DNA from: Bacteroidota bacterium
GTDB lineage: Bacteria > Bacteroidota > Bacteroidia > Bacteroidales > UBA932
Direction: 5' to 3'
Assembly (NCBI GenBank): GCA_029567375.1
Contig: JAKQLB010000198.1
Location: 1-64,000, forward strand
Length of the DNA: 64,000 nt
In this document: positions 25,784 through 34,084 of the stretch, piece after piece
Position numbering within the stretch: position 1 is the stretch's first letter
Layout: every line of letters starts with the position of its first letter
Translations under genes and position numbers: made by a program
The notes under the pieces: model-generated
What the model saw: only the letters and a program-made list of their open reading frames with translations
Told to the model about the DNA's origin: nothing
The model's database searches: none

Positions 25784-27496
25784 TTATCGGTGCATACCAC
25801 CGCTATATTCCACCTCTTCCTCCTGATACTGTTCCATATGACTTAATTCCGAATGGACGGATTGCAGGTTGGATTCGAGAGAATTGTCGTGGTCGTAGGG
25901 GAACTGATGGTTGGGAACAAGACCGGCATTGACCACCGTACCGACATCAAGCGTGTCGGTCTCCCTGTTATATCCGGCATAGAGAATATCTCCGCTCGGC
26001 ATTTCAAAGACAGGTATTCGCTGTTTCGTTATAGCCTGGAACTGTTCTGCCACCATATCCTTTGCCACCTCTTTGATGTCATCGCTTGCCAGACGGGTTC
26101 CATATCTGGTAATATGGTCACGGATTTCCTGTTCCGAATATTTCAGCATCACCTCGTATGTGCCACCCACGCTGTTGTTATAGACCACGGCAAAATCCTT
26201 GTCTTCAATCAACAGGTCATCACCCTTGTTCTGGAGAGGAGAGGCAAAGGTATATTGCTCATTGATACCGTTTCCGTCATAATACTCTTTGGCAGCTTGG
26301 AGCAATCCTTCATAATCACCCTTGTCCCGAAATTCGTCCAGCCGGGAAGTGTCATCGGTTGATTGCAGGTAGGCAACGGAAGAATAGAAAATCTTTTCGC
26401 CGGATGCAGGTTGTTCCACTTTCATTCCCTGCTTGTTGTCCTGCTCTTCCTTTTTCCCCTTTTCCAATTCTTCCGCAATCTTATCCACGTTTTGCGTAAC
26501 CAACGAAGTCGCCTTTTTCACATCCAAGAGCGTGGTCTTGATAAATTGCGGAGACTCTTTCAGTTGCTCCAGCCACGATTTCAGATAGGCGCAGCTCTCT
26601 TCTTTCAGAGCCTTGCTCATACCGTAACGCTGTGCCACCAATGCGCTGCCTAATTCAGCCACTAATTCCTCACGGGCATATTCGTCCGAACCGAAAGCGG
26701 TGGGCTTGATGCGGTCAAGCTGCCCCTCGATACCTGTGCTGTGGGTCATTTCATGCCAAAGCGTGCCGTAGTACGATTCCCCGTCCTTGAACTGTGCCTT
26801 TTCAGGAACCACAATCTCGTTTTTGGTAATGGAGAAGTAGGCTTTGTCCTGGTGCATCGGCTTGATGGGACAAATCCAACGGTTATCACGGATCATCACA
26901 TCCATCGGTTCAAAAGACATCTTCTCGCTCTCGTCCAATTTTACGGCATCCCCATTCGCCAGCTTGTTCCAAAGTTCCGGACGGGCTTCCTGAAGATTGG
27001 TCTGGGACACGTTAAATACCCGAAAGACCTGCATCTTCGGATATACGTTGTACATCTTCTTCTCTTCGTCGGAGAGCCTTTTGTAATCGTCATACTTGAT
27101 TTTCTCCTTGGTCTCCTTATGGATGCAGGTAAAGGTGGTAAGCATGACCGGGAACGATTTTTCACCACGGTTGACGGCAACCCTCGGCAGTTCCACACCC
27201 TCTTTAGCCTGCTTTTCAGTCGGCTTGTTCAACCGTTGCACACAGTCAAAGGTGCAGAAACGAGGAATCTTATATCCGTTCTTCTCGCAGTGGAGAAGCA
27301 ACATCAGCGCGTTCATCCCATTGTACTCACGCCCGGATAAGTTCTTCGGCCACCCTAAACTTCCCTCGGTAATCCACGGCTTCGACCAGTCCTTGCTGAT
27401 GGTCTCGATGCGCTCGATCATCATTTCCGCAAAAAGGTCAAGAGCCTTGTCTTCTGCGGAAGGGCCATCGTTGTTATATTTCTTGTAACCGGCCAT
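25784..27496 (-). CDS. ArdC-like antirestriction protein (ssDNA-binding + metallopeptidase)
   Basis: A 570-residue protein. Residues about 15-160 match the ArdC N-terminal ssDNA-binding domain (SKPWITEGSLGWPKNLSGRE). A zincin-like peptidase follows, with HEMTH in GTLWHEMTHSTGIEGQLDR and a third ligand candidate in REELVAELG (HExxH...E). The C-terminal 200 residues are a separate unrecognised region. ArdC proteins counter type I/II restriction and, in plasmid pSa, accompany the transferred strand to the recipient. The chain ends in an acidic linker and SGGMHR, a tail shared with other proteins of this operon. It is the last gene of the operon. Confidence 0.8.
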   Translation of the reverse strand: MAGYKKYNNDGPSAEDKALDLFAEMMIERIETISKDWSKPWITEGSLGWPKNLSGREYNGMNALMLLLHCEKNGYKIPRFCTFDCVQRLNKPTEKQAKEGVELPRVAVNRGEKSFPVMLTTFTCIHKETKEKIKYDDYKRLSDEEKKMYNVYPKMQVFRVFNVSQTNLQEARPELWNKLANGDAVKLDESEKMSFEPMDVMIRDNRWICPIKPMHQDKAYFSITKNEIVVPEKAQFKDGESYYGTLWHEMTHSTGIEGQLDRIKPTAFGSDEYAREELVAELGSALVAQRYGMSKALKEESCAYLKSWLEQLKESPQFIKTTLLDVKKATSLVTQNVDKIAEELEKGKKEEQDNKQGMKVEQPASGEKIFYSSVAYLQSTDDTSRLDEFRDKGDYEGLLQAAKEYYDGNGINEQYTFASPLQNKGDDLLIEDKDFAVVYNNSVGGTYEVMLKYSEQEIRDHITRYGTRLASDDIKEVAKDMVAEQFQAITKQRIPVFEMPSGDILYAGYNRETDTLDVGTVVNAGLVPNHQFPYDHDNSLESNLQSVHSELSHMEQYQEEEVEYSGGMHR

Positions 27497-27501
27497 ACCT
27501 G

Positions 27502-28110
27502 TCAGTTATTGGGGGTATACGGAGGCTTGACATACGCCGACATCTCGGCAATCTTGCAGGAAAGGTTCAGCTTGTCGTTATAGACGGACAGCTCCATGTC
27601 GCCTTTGACCTCGATGCCTGTCTGGGGTTGCAGCCACTCTTCACGTTTGCAGTCAAAGCCAAAGAACCGTACCCACAGGTATTCGAAGCCGTCATTGACT
27701 TTCTCTGCGGAAAAGCCTGAGAACTGTAAAAATTCCTTGCCTTTCTTGTCGGTTTTCTCTTCAATGATTTTTCCAGTCTTTCCCCGGAAGTGCATTTCCC
27801 CCTTGATGGAATCTTCATTGGAAGCCGAAAGAGTGACCTCCGAAGCTGACAGATTGAAATAGAGGTTGTCCCCACGTTTCTTGAAAGTCAGCGTGCCCGA
27901 CACATTTACCCGTTGTCCCAAGGCACAATTCTTCAGTTCGTTATCCTCTCCATCTTTGGCGACGGAGATTTCCACGGTCTTGTTGATACCGCTTTTGGCA
28001 GGAACCACACAATTTACGGCAAAAGCCGTGAACACTTTATTCTCGCTGTTGGTGCGGACGGTAGCCACACGGCTGATTGTACCGCACATTGTTACATTAC
28101 ACTTTATCAT
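27502..28110 (-). CDS. Putative tandem OB-fold (SSB-like) protein
   Basis: A 202-residue protein with two strand-rich halves. The first half (MIKCNVTMCGTISRVATVRT, then VFTAFAVNCVVPAKSG) reads like an SSB/OB-fold, and the second (LWVRFFGFDCKREEWLQPQT, VKGDMELSVYNDKLNLSCKI) reads like another. A single-stranded DNA-binding or replication accessory role is inferred from the fold pattern only. The gene ends five bases before the ArdC-like start, so they are co-expressed. Confidence 0.5.
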   Translation of the reverse strand: MIKCNVTMCGTISRVATVRTNSENKVFTAFAVNCVVPAKSGINKTVEISVAKDGEDNELKNCALGQRVNVSGTLTFKKRGDNLYFNLSASEVTLSASNEDSIKGEMHFRGKTGKIIEEKTDKKGKEFLQFSGFSAEKVNDGFEYLWVRFFGFDCKREEWLQPQTGIEVKGDMELSVYNDKLNLSCKIAEMSAYVKPPYTPNN

Positions 28111-28190
28111 ATTGCTTGTAGTTTTATTTTACCAAGACCATTTGACCGGAATATCCTGTTAAATGTGAACCACTTGCCTGTGCAACCGTC

Positions 28191-28364
28191 TTAGTCGGGC
28201 GCACGGATTTTAATCCAGACTATCCCGATGGCGATGACGACCTGCACCCCTATGATCACGAGTGTCGCCACCAAGCCGAACAGTTTGTAGCATACGAGGG
28301 TGTGCAGTGCTGCCATGGACAACCCGACAAACAACAATCCTATTTCCATCATCACGCGTTTCAT
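28191..28364 (-). CDS. 57-residue two-helix membrane protein
   Basis: The minus strand encodes MKRVMMEIGLLFVGLSMAAL, then HTLVCYKLFGLVATLVIIGV, then QVVIAIGIVWIKIRAPD. Two hydrophobic segments are separated by a short loop. The ATG overlaps the preceding gene's stop as TAATG, the strongest argument that it is translated. It may help or hold the upstream lysozyme-like/M23 enzyme, in the way a small membrane partner or holin-like protein would, but this is inference only. Confidence 0.6.
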   Translation of the reverse strand: MKRVMMEIGLLFVGLSMAALHTLVCYKLFGLVATLVIIGVQVVIAIGIVWIKIRAPD

Positions 28365-29908
28365 TATCTCTTGATTTGTTCCTCCCGGCTCTGTTGTTCC
28401 GACATTCCCTGCTCGAAGTTCTGCGAAGCCTGTTGCGACAGCACCAGGGCATTGACCATCCCGGCCACACGCATACGCTTGCTTTCTTCCGAGAGTCCCG
28501 GACTGTTCAGCGTGGCAGACAGGCGGCTCAGCTCATTGGCACTCAACTCCCGTGAGAATTGGATGGAGCCGTTGTCTGCCTGCAATACGGCTTTGTTGTT
28601 CTCTCCAACCACGAGAGCGCAGGTTTTCATGTGTGGTAAAAGTGGGGTCAAATCCACTTTCCGTTCATCGGCCATTTTGGAAACGGCACTTATCTGTTCC
28701 TCTTCATCCTTGCTGTCAATGACTACTGCCAGCATCATCAGCGAAGAAAAGGCTTTGACCACCATATCCATAATCGGGTCGTTGGTTCCCGATAAGCCGA
28801 CACCGCTGTCCTCCGAAGAGAGCAGCTTTTTCATCCAGTCTTCAGGACTTTGAGCCTTGCTTTCTTGTGGAGTGGCCACTGCCTCCGTCTTGTATTTTGC
28901 CAGCAGGTCATTCCCGTTATGCAGAGCTTGTAACTTGATATTGCCTTTTTCGGCAATCTCAGCCAGATAAACAGCCGGGTCCATATCCCGCTTCTGCCCA
29001 TCCGCTGAAACTAATGTCACCCCGAAATGCAGGTGCTCGCCGGTAGTCCGTGTCCCGGTATTCCCTGAAACACCGACTTTCTGCCTGGCTTGGACGGTAT
29101 CGCCCACCTTGACATCGACAGAAGACAGGTGCATATAGGTGTTCTGCACCTTGCTCCCGTCGCTCCTTGGGTATTCGATGGTGATGGACTTCCCTCCGGC
29201 GGTATTTGCATTTTGGTTGACGGCCACCACCTTGCCGTTGTTCTCAGTCGCCAGTACCGCATCTCCCTTGCAGCGGATGTCGATACCCTTGTGCATCTGT
29301 TGTTTGCCGGCATCCATCGGGTCGGTGCGCATACCGAATGGAGAGGTGACAAACATAAATTCCGCACGCTCCACAGGGAATGAATACGCTTCCTTGTTTG
29401 CATCGACATTCATTTCTTGTCCAATCTCTAATCTCTGCGTTTTCGTTTCCGCCATCACCATCCGGTCGTACTTCTGCAATCCGTTGACCTCGATGATTTT
29501 TTGCAGGCTTCCTGCATAATTGCTGCCGCTGGCATATCCTGCCTTGGCAAGCCCTTCCGTCCAACCCTTATAGTCATCGGGAGCCAAGGCGAAACATCTG
29601 TCATACCGCTTGTTCTCTACCAGAAATCTGGAGTGGTGTTCGTAAGAATCACCCACACTGTCATAACTGCAAAACTTTTCGTTGGGCTTGTCATCGGTGT
29701 ATAATCCGTACTTGCCACCCTGCGCAATCCATCTTGGAGTGGCTTTGATGCCGAAATGGTTGTTCTCGTTCAGGGCCAGACGGCTTTGTCCGTTGCTGCT
29801 CTCCAATATGCCTTGCGCCAAGGTCACAGAGGCAGGTATGCCGTACTTGCGCATCTGCTCCATCGCAAAATCGGCATATTGTTCTGCGTATTGTTGGTTC
29901 TTGCTCAT
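28364..29908 (-). CDS. Cell-wall hydrolase: glucosaminidase + M23 peptidase
   Basis: A 514-residue two-domain enzyme. Residues 1-155 match the mannosyl-glycoprotein endo-beta-N-acetylglucosaminidase family (GIPASVTLAQGILESSNGQS, then NNHFGIKATPRW). Residues about 195-330 form an M23 LytM domain with intact metal ligands (HKGID near 220 and HLHFG near 290). The C-terminal 150 residues are helical and unrecognised, ending EEQIKR. No signal peptide is visible, so export would need another route, possibly the transfer channel. In conjugation such enzymes open the peptidoglycan for the mating pore. Adjacent genes overlap or abut it. Confidence 0.8.
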   Translation of the reverse strand: MSKNQQYAEQYADFAMEQMRKYGIPASVTLAQGILESSNGQSRLALNENNHFGIKATPRWIAQGGKYGLYTDDKPNEKFCSYDSVGDSYEHHSRFLVENKRYDRCFALAPDDYKGWTEGLAKAGYASGSNYAGSLQKIIEVNGLQKYDRMVMAETKTQRLEIGQEMNVDANKEAYSFPVERAEFMFVTSPFGMRTDPMDAGKQQMHKGIDIRCKGDAVLATENNGKVVAVNQNANTAGGKSITIEYPRSDGSKVQNTYMHLSSVDVKVGDTVQARQKVGVSGNTGTRTTGEHLHFGVTLVSADGQKRDMDPAVYLAEIAEKGNIKLQALHNGNDLLAKYKTEAVATPQESKAQSPEDWMKKLLSSEDSGVGLSGTNDPIMDMVVKAFSSLMMLAVVIDSKDEEEQISAVSKMADERKVDLTPLLPHMKTCALVVGENNKAVLQADNGSIQFSRELSANELSRLSATLNSPGLSEESKRMRVAGMVNALVLSQQASQNFEQGMSEQQSREEQIKR

Positions 29909-29920
29909 ATTCCGTTTCGT

Positions 29921-31921
29921 TTATCGGTGCATACCTCGTGATGCCTCTTCCTGTTCCTCGACTTCCTCTTTAGGCTGTTCAGGCTTGATTTCCTCTTTCC
30001 GGCCGACTTTTGCCTCCACCTCTTCTTCCTGTTTCTCGGAAGAGGTCTGCTCCTGTGATTGGCTCTTGTTCAGCAGATCCGCAAAGAGTGTTGCAGCCAA
30101 ATGCTGCTTGAAGCTGTTCCGGTCTTCGGCAAGCCACATCCGTTGCCATTGTTGTGGCGTGACACTTCGGGGCTGTGGCTTCTGATTGTCTATGGTGGGA
30201 GCGCAGAGTATCGCACCGTTCTTGGTCTTGAACACGGCCACACGCTGGATGCGGTTCAGGTCGATGCGCTCGTCCGATGTGTGGAACAGATCCACCTTCA
30301 GTTCGGGTTTGCTCTCCGCCAAGGCATAGTATTTCTTCGCCAGTTCGCCACGTACCTTGTCGATGTTATCCAACGACTGCTTGAGAGTGGTGAAGAAACG
30401 GTTCAGGTCATCCTTGTCGGGATAGATGCTGTAACCAGACTTGCCTTCGGGTTTTATATACAATGCCCAACGGTTCTTGTCGTCCTGCACCATCTGGATT
30501 TGCTCAAAGCCAAGGTCATAGGCTTGCTTTACCGCAGGATGGGCGTCGATGGTGGAGAGCGTTTCCAAAGTCCAGCTCTTCAATCTTGCCACCTCAATCT
30601 GCTTCTCGGCAAAATAGCGGTCGTCGGGACGATACCCCAATGCTCCGTCTGGATTGTAGAAGCGGACATGCTCTATGCCGCTTTTCTGCAGGGCAGACTG
30701 TATGCGCTGTTTGTTCATACCCTTTATCTCGTTGTTCACCTCCAGGGATGCGCCGGCAGGCAAGATGACATCGGCACTCTTTCCCTGTCGGTCTATGACC
30801 AACACGATGGTCTTGTTATCCTTGTCGGGGTGTTTCTTTATCTCGTCAGCCACAAAGAAATGCTTGGGCATCTGCTCCTGCATCCGCTCGGTCTGCCGGT
30901 GGTTACGAAAGGTGGCATATTCGATTTTCTCGCCTCGTTCCGCCTTGCGTATGACCTCCAAGGCATTGTTCACATCGCTCTCGATGGCATCAATCAGGTT
31001 GGGATTCTCTTTGAGTTCCCGGTTCCAGTAGTCCACCATCTTGATATTCTCATCCGACAGGCGTGCAGGCAGTCCCATTTCCAGCATCTTGATACCCGAA
31101 GCGATTTCGGAGATAAGATGTTCCTGCTTGACGGCATCCTCGGTGGGTGGCACTCCGTTTTTCATCACCATGCCTTCACGGGCAAGGCGTTGCTGGTGTC
31201 CGGTAGCCGCTATGATTTGCCGCAAGGTCTCTTGTGCATAGTCGGTATAATGTTCAAAATCCTTTTGACGGGGAATGTAAACCGCATCCTTTTGACTGTC
31301 GTAATGTGCCACGCCGCTTCCGTCCGTGCGGACGGGCACCATGTTTTTGGAAATGGCTTGCACAAAGGCATTGAAGCGGGGGCGCAATTCACGCAGCTCC
31401 TTTTCGCCGAATCCCTGCTCCACGCTGTTGCCGTGCTTCTGCACAAGGGTCTCATATACATTCTTGTCAACAAGGGGCAGCAGGGTCTGGTTTATGGTGA
31501 ACAGTGTGCGAATCTCCCTGTTGTGTATGCCCTTGTACCGGTTCCTCTCTTCAGGAGGCAGTTGTTGGTAGTCGTTTCTTGAAATGATGTCGTTGGGATT
31601 GTTCCGGTTTACATACTTGTTCCAATTGTAGAACAGGAAGGGCACACCTTTCTCGTGTTCACGGACAGACTCTCCCCGTGCCTTGGCTTCGCTGTATAAG
31701 GTGAAGAGGTTGGTCTTGCTTCCGGTCTTGTCTGAATGCAATGCCATGAACAGGGCGTTGAACGGACTGACCGCAACTCCTTTCGGATAAAACTTCGGAT
31801 ATCCCTTGCCCGTGGCGTTGAGCCAATGACCGCCGGCACTGACCGCACCGTTCAATGCTTCGGAAAGCAATTCGACCTGCTTGTCCGCAGCGTTTTTCTC
31901 AAACTGTGATTTCTCTTTCAT
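29921..31921 (-). CDS. ArdC-like paralogue without a metal site
   Basis: A 666-residue protein. The N-terminal 150 residues match the ArdC-like ssDNA-binding domain (GVAVSPFNALFMALHSDKTG, PFLFYNWNKYVNRNNP). Where the active paralogue has HEMTH, this one has TLRQIIAATGHQQRLAREG, so the HExxH motif is lost. The rest contains large-polyvalent-protein-like segments (SIYPDKDDLNRFFTTLKQ). The last 40 residues are a Glu/Lys/Gln-rich linker ending SRGMHR, like the other ArdC protein. It may be a structural or DNA-binding protein sent with the transferred strand. The gene lies 13 bp after its upstream neighbour. Confidence 0.65.
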   Translation of the reverse strand: MKEKSQFEKNAADKQVELLSEALNGAVSAGGHWLNATGKGYPKFYPKGVAVSPFNALFMALHSDKTGSKTNLFTLYSEAKARGESVREHEKGVPFLFYNWNKYVNRNNPNDIISRNDYQQLPPEERNRYKGIHNREIRTLFTINQTLLPLVDKNVYETLVQKHGNSVEQGFGEKELRELRPRFNAFVQAISKNMVPVRTDGSGVAHYDSQKDAVYIPRQKDFEHYTDYAQETLRQIIAATGHQQRLAREGMVMKNGVPPTEDAVKQEHLISEIASGIKMLEMGLPARLSDENIKMVDYWNRELKENPNLIDAIESDVNNALEVIRKAERGEKIEYATFRNHRQTERMQEQMPKHFFVADEIKKHPDKDNKTIVLVIDRQGKSADVILPAGASLEVNNEIKGMNKQRIQSALQKSGIEHVRFYNPDGALGYRPDDRYFAEKQIEVARLKSWTLETLSTIDAHPAVKQAYDLGFEQIQMVQDDKNRWALYIKPEGKSGYSIYPDKDDLNRFFTTLKQSLDNIDKVRGELAKKYYALAESKPELKVDLFHTSDERIDLNRIQRVAVFKTKNGAILCAPTIDNQKPQPRSVTPQQWQRMWLAEDRNSFKQHLAATLFADLLNKSQSQEQTSSEKQEEEVEAKVGRKEEIKPEQPKEEVEEQEEASRGMHR

Positions 31922-31934
31922 ATATGTTTGTCTT

Positions 31935-33776
31935 TTATTGTATTCCTCTGGTTCTTATAATGGTCTCCCGTTCTCCATTCTCAAAGTTGCGCTCCATCAT
32001 CGCCCTGGTCTGGTCGCTCTTGGCGAGAATGGCGTTGGCAAGGGTGTTGAGAGACAAGGCTCCTGCGTGGTACGCGGCTGTTACCTTTTCGGGTAGCTGG
32101 ATGGTACAGGGTACACGGTCTATTGTCGCTATCAGGTTGTTGCCTTTCAATATCGGATTGGAGATGCGCGGATTGAGCGGTTCATCCGGATAGCTTCGGT
32201 ATTGTACAGGTCTGTTTTCCGATACAGGCCTGCTGTTACCCTCATTCCGTTTCCAGTCAATGGCTTCATGTCCTGCCTTGTTCAACAGGTTGGCACCGCC
32301 CAATCCAATCATCAGCATTTTTAGGACGGGGTTCTTGACAAACAAGCCGGCTAAGACGCTTGCCATAGGTACGATGTTGTCTCCTATATCCAAAGATTTC
32401 GTCCTGCCTGTAAACATCCCTACCAGGATGTCGGGCAGCATGGAGAGTACATAGCTTAAGTTTCTGCCTATATCACCCATGCCGTTCAATCCCAAGGAGG
32501 AGAACAGTCCGTTCCAGCCGTTTTCGTTGGTACGGGTGTCGGATTGTACCGTTTGTTGTCCTTGTTCTTCTTGCGTAATTGCCTCCGAATGCGATTGTCC
32601 CGACATTTCACTTTCCTCTATTTGTTGAGTAACAGCTTGCTCGGTAGTGTTTTGAACTTCCTGTTTTGCTATTTCGGTAGATGCAGATTCTTCACTTCCC
32701 TTATTTTGCTTCTGTTCTAAACTATTTAGATAGGCTTCCCGGTATTCCGGCATAATCACCAAAGGTACATTCTTATACCGTTCCTCGTTTTTCTTTTCGT
32801 CAGCCAAACTCCACATGGGTTTGCTTGTTATCGTATGCTCACTCATCCATTTCGTAAAATCAAAAGTTTCAATGGGAATCTTCTTGGCCAGTCGCTCGTT
32901 GGTAGCGATGATGTACGGATTCTCGTCCTTCTGTATGCTCCTGGCTTGTTTGCGGAAATCCGCAAAGACGTTGGCTTCGCTTCCAAACACGCCTTTACTG
33001 ATACAATCCTCCACCGATTGCCCGTTTCCTTTATTGTCTTGGGAAGGTGTCAATGCGGAAAAAGCCAGATCCACTCCGACAAACTTTGCGAAGCTCGTCC
33101 AACTGCCCACACCGCCTAAAGAGAGGGCGTCAATCCCTGCACCGATGACACGGCTTGTCCCTTTTTCTAATTTGGAAGGCTTGTAGGCCGCTTCGCCACG
33201 TTGCTCGATCTCGGCGGCAAGCGGTGATTGGCCCAGTGTCGCTGACAAGCCTAACAGCGTATTCTGTGCGGCTTTGCGGATGATGTAGTCTGCCGATGAC
33301 TTGGGCATACGTTCCTTGACCAACCTGTCTATCATCAGTTGTTCCATGCGGTAATCCGTGTAGGCGTAGGCAAGGTCGCATCCTAATTGTCCGGATAATG
33401 TGTCATAACGATCCCTGCCGATTTCTCCGATTACAGCGGAACGCCATTCGCCGGCCATCATCGCCAGGTCGGTCTGCATATCCTTGTTGCCGGAAATTTT
33501 GTCCTTGACCATCGCCAAATAGTCTTCCGTAGTCTTGGAGTTCCATTCGCCTGTTATTTTCAGTGTCTGGTACGGATCGATCATCGGATTGTTGGCGGCT
33601 GCCATCGAACTGAGAATACCGGCTGCACTGGTAGAGTATTCCGCCATTTCTTCCACCTGCTTGCGGTTGAGATAGCTTTGCGTGTCACGCATGACAGGGG
33701 CAAGGTGGCAATTGAAGTAGTCACCGAATATCCTTTCTATCTCTGCAAAACGCTCTGTATGTCTGATTTCGCCCAT
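31935..33776 (-). CDS. Large transfer-associated membrane protein, unknown family
   Basis: A 613-residue protein. The N-terminal half is helical (ERFAEIERIFGDYFNCHLAP) with a weakly hydrophobic glycine-rich segment near residue 215 (IGAGIDALSLGGVGSWTSF). A Glu/Gln/Ser/Thr-rich linker covers about 365-425. Two likely membrane segments follow (YVLSMLPDILVGMFTG and PMASVLAGLFVKNPVLKMLM). The C-terminal 90 residues are soluble. I do not recognise the family. Its place between the M23-like and ArdC-like genes suggests an inner-membrane component of the same apparatus. Confidence 0.55.
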   Translation of the reverse strand: MGEIRHTERFAEIERIFGDYFNCHLAPVMRDTQSYLNRKQVEEMAEYSTSAAGILSSMAAANNPMIDPYQTLKITGEWNSKTTEDYLAMVKDKISGNKDMQTDLAMMAGEWRSAVIGEIGRDRYDTLSGQLGCDLAYAYTDYRMEQLMIDRLVKERMPKSSADYIIRKAAQNTLLGLSATLGQSPLAAEIEQRGEAAYKPSKLEKGTSRVIGAGIDALSLGGVGSWTSFAKFVGVDLAFSALTPSQDNKGNGQSVEDCISKGVFGSEANVFADFRKQARSIQKDENPYIIATNERLAKKIPIETFDFTKWMSEHTITSKPMWSLADEKKNEERYKNVPLVIMPEYREAYLNSLEQKQNKGSEESASTEIAKQEVQNTTEQAVTQQIEESEMSGQSHSEAITQEEQGQQTVQSDTRTNENGWNGLFSSLGLNGMGDIGRNLSYVLSMLPDILVGMFTGRTKSLDIGDNIVPMASVLAGLFVKNPVLKMLMIGLGGANLLNKAGHEAIDWKRNEGNSRPVSENRPVQYRSYPDEPLNPRISNPILKGNNLIATIDRVPCTIQLPEKVTAAYHAGALSLNTLANAILAKSDQTRAMMERNFENGERETIIRTRGIQ

Positions 33777-33779
33777 ATC

Positions 33780-34061
33780 CTAATAATTCAATTGGTTCAA
33801 AAGCTGTTCTTTGGTCTGCTCTATGGCGTTATGGTATATCTCCATCTGTTTGGGAAAGAACTCCTCTAACCATTCATCCTTTTCTATCCTGTCCTGAATG
33901 AAACGGATGGCATTGTTCCGGTCTATCTCTACTGAAAGTTCGCCTTCCTCCCGGTTGTTGAACCAGGCCTTTGTCCACCATCGGACTCCGGCACGGTCGG
34001 GATAGACGGACACGACTCTCGGAATGTCAAAACTCTGCACATCAATCTCCAATTCTTCCAA
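33780..34061 (-). CDS. 93-residue ORF, probably the -1 frame extension of the M23-like gene
   Basis: The frame has no ATG start: the first usable codon is TTG at 34061. It is open back into an A9 run at the end of the M23-like gene. Reading from there gives KKKLQSEAIASSGIIDPLEE, which joins smoothly to LEIDVQSFDIPRVVSVYPDR. The C-terminal part is acidic and helical (ERDEWLEEFF-like, then QTKEQLLNQLNY). The most natural reading is a domain fused to the M23-like protein by a -1 slip, or two halves of a gene split by a one-base deletion. Translation from TTG is the alternative. Confidence 0.55.
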   Translation of the reverse strand: MEELEIDVQSFDIPRVVSVYPDRAGVRWWTKAWFNNREEGELSVEIDRNNAIRFIQDRIEKDEWLEEFFPKQMEIYHNAIEQTKEQLLNQLNY

Positions 34062-34084
34062 AGGGTCAATGATTCCACTGCTCG

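Noticed and set aside
26741-27340. Plus-strand frame opposite the ArdC-like gene
   Set aside because: Antisense to a gene with the HEMTH motif; no independent support.
30059-31582. A 507-codon open frame on the plus strand opposite the metal-less ArdC-like gene
   Set aside because: It is antisense to a gene with clear family signature and its composition (Leu/Val/His-rich) is typical of a shadow frame in GC-rich coding DNA.
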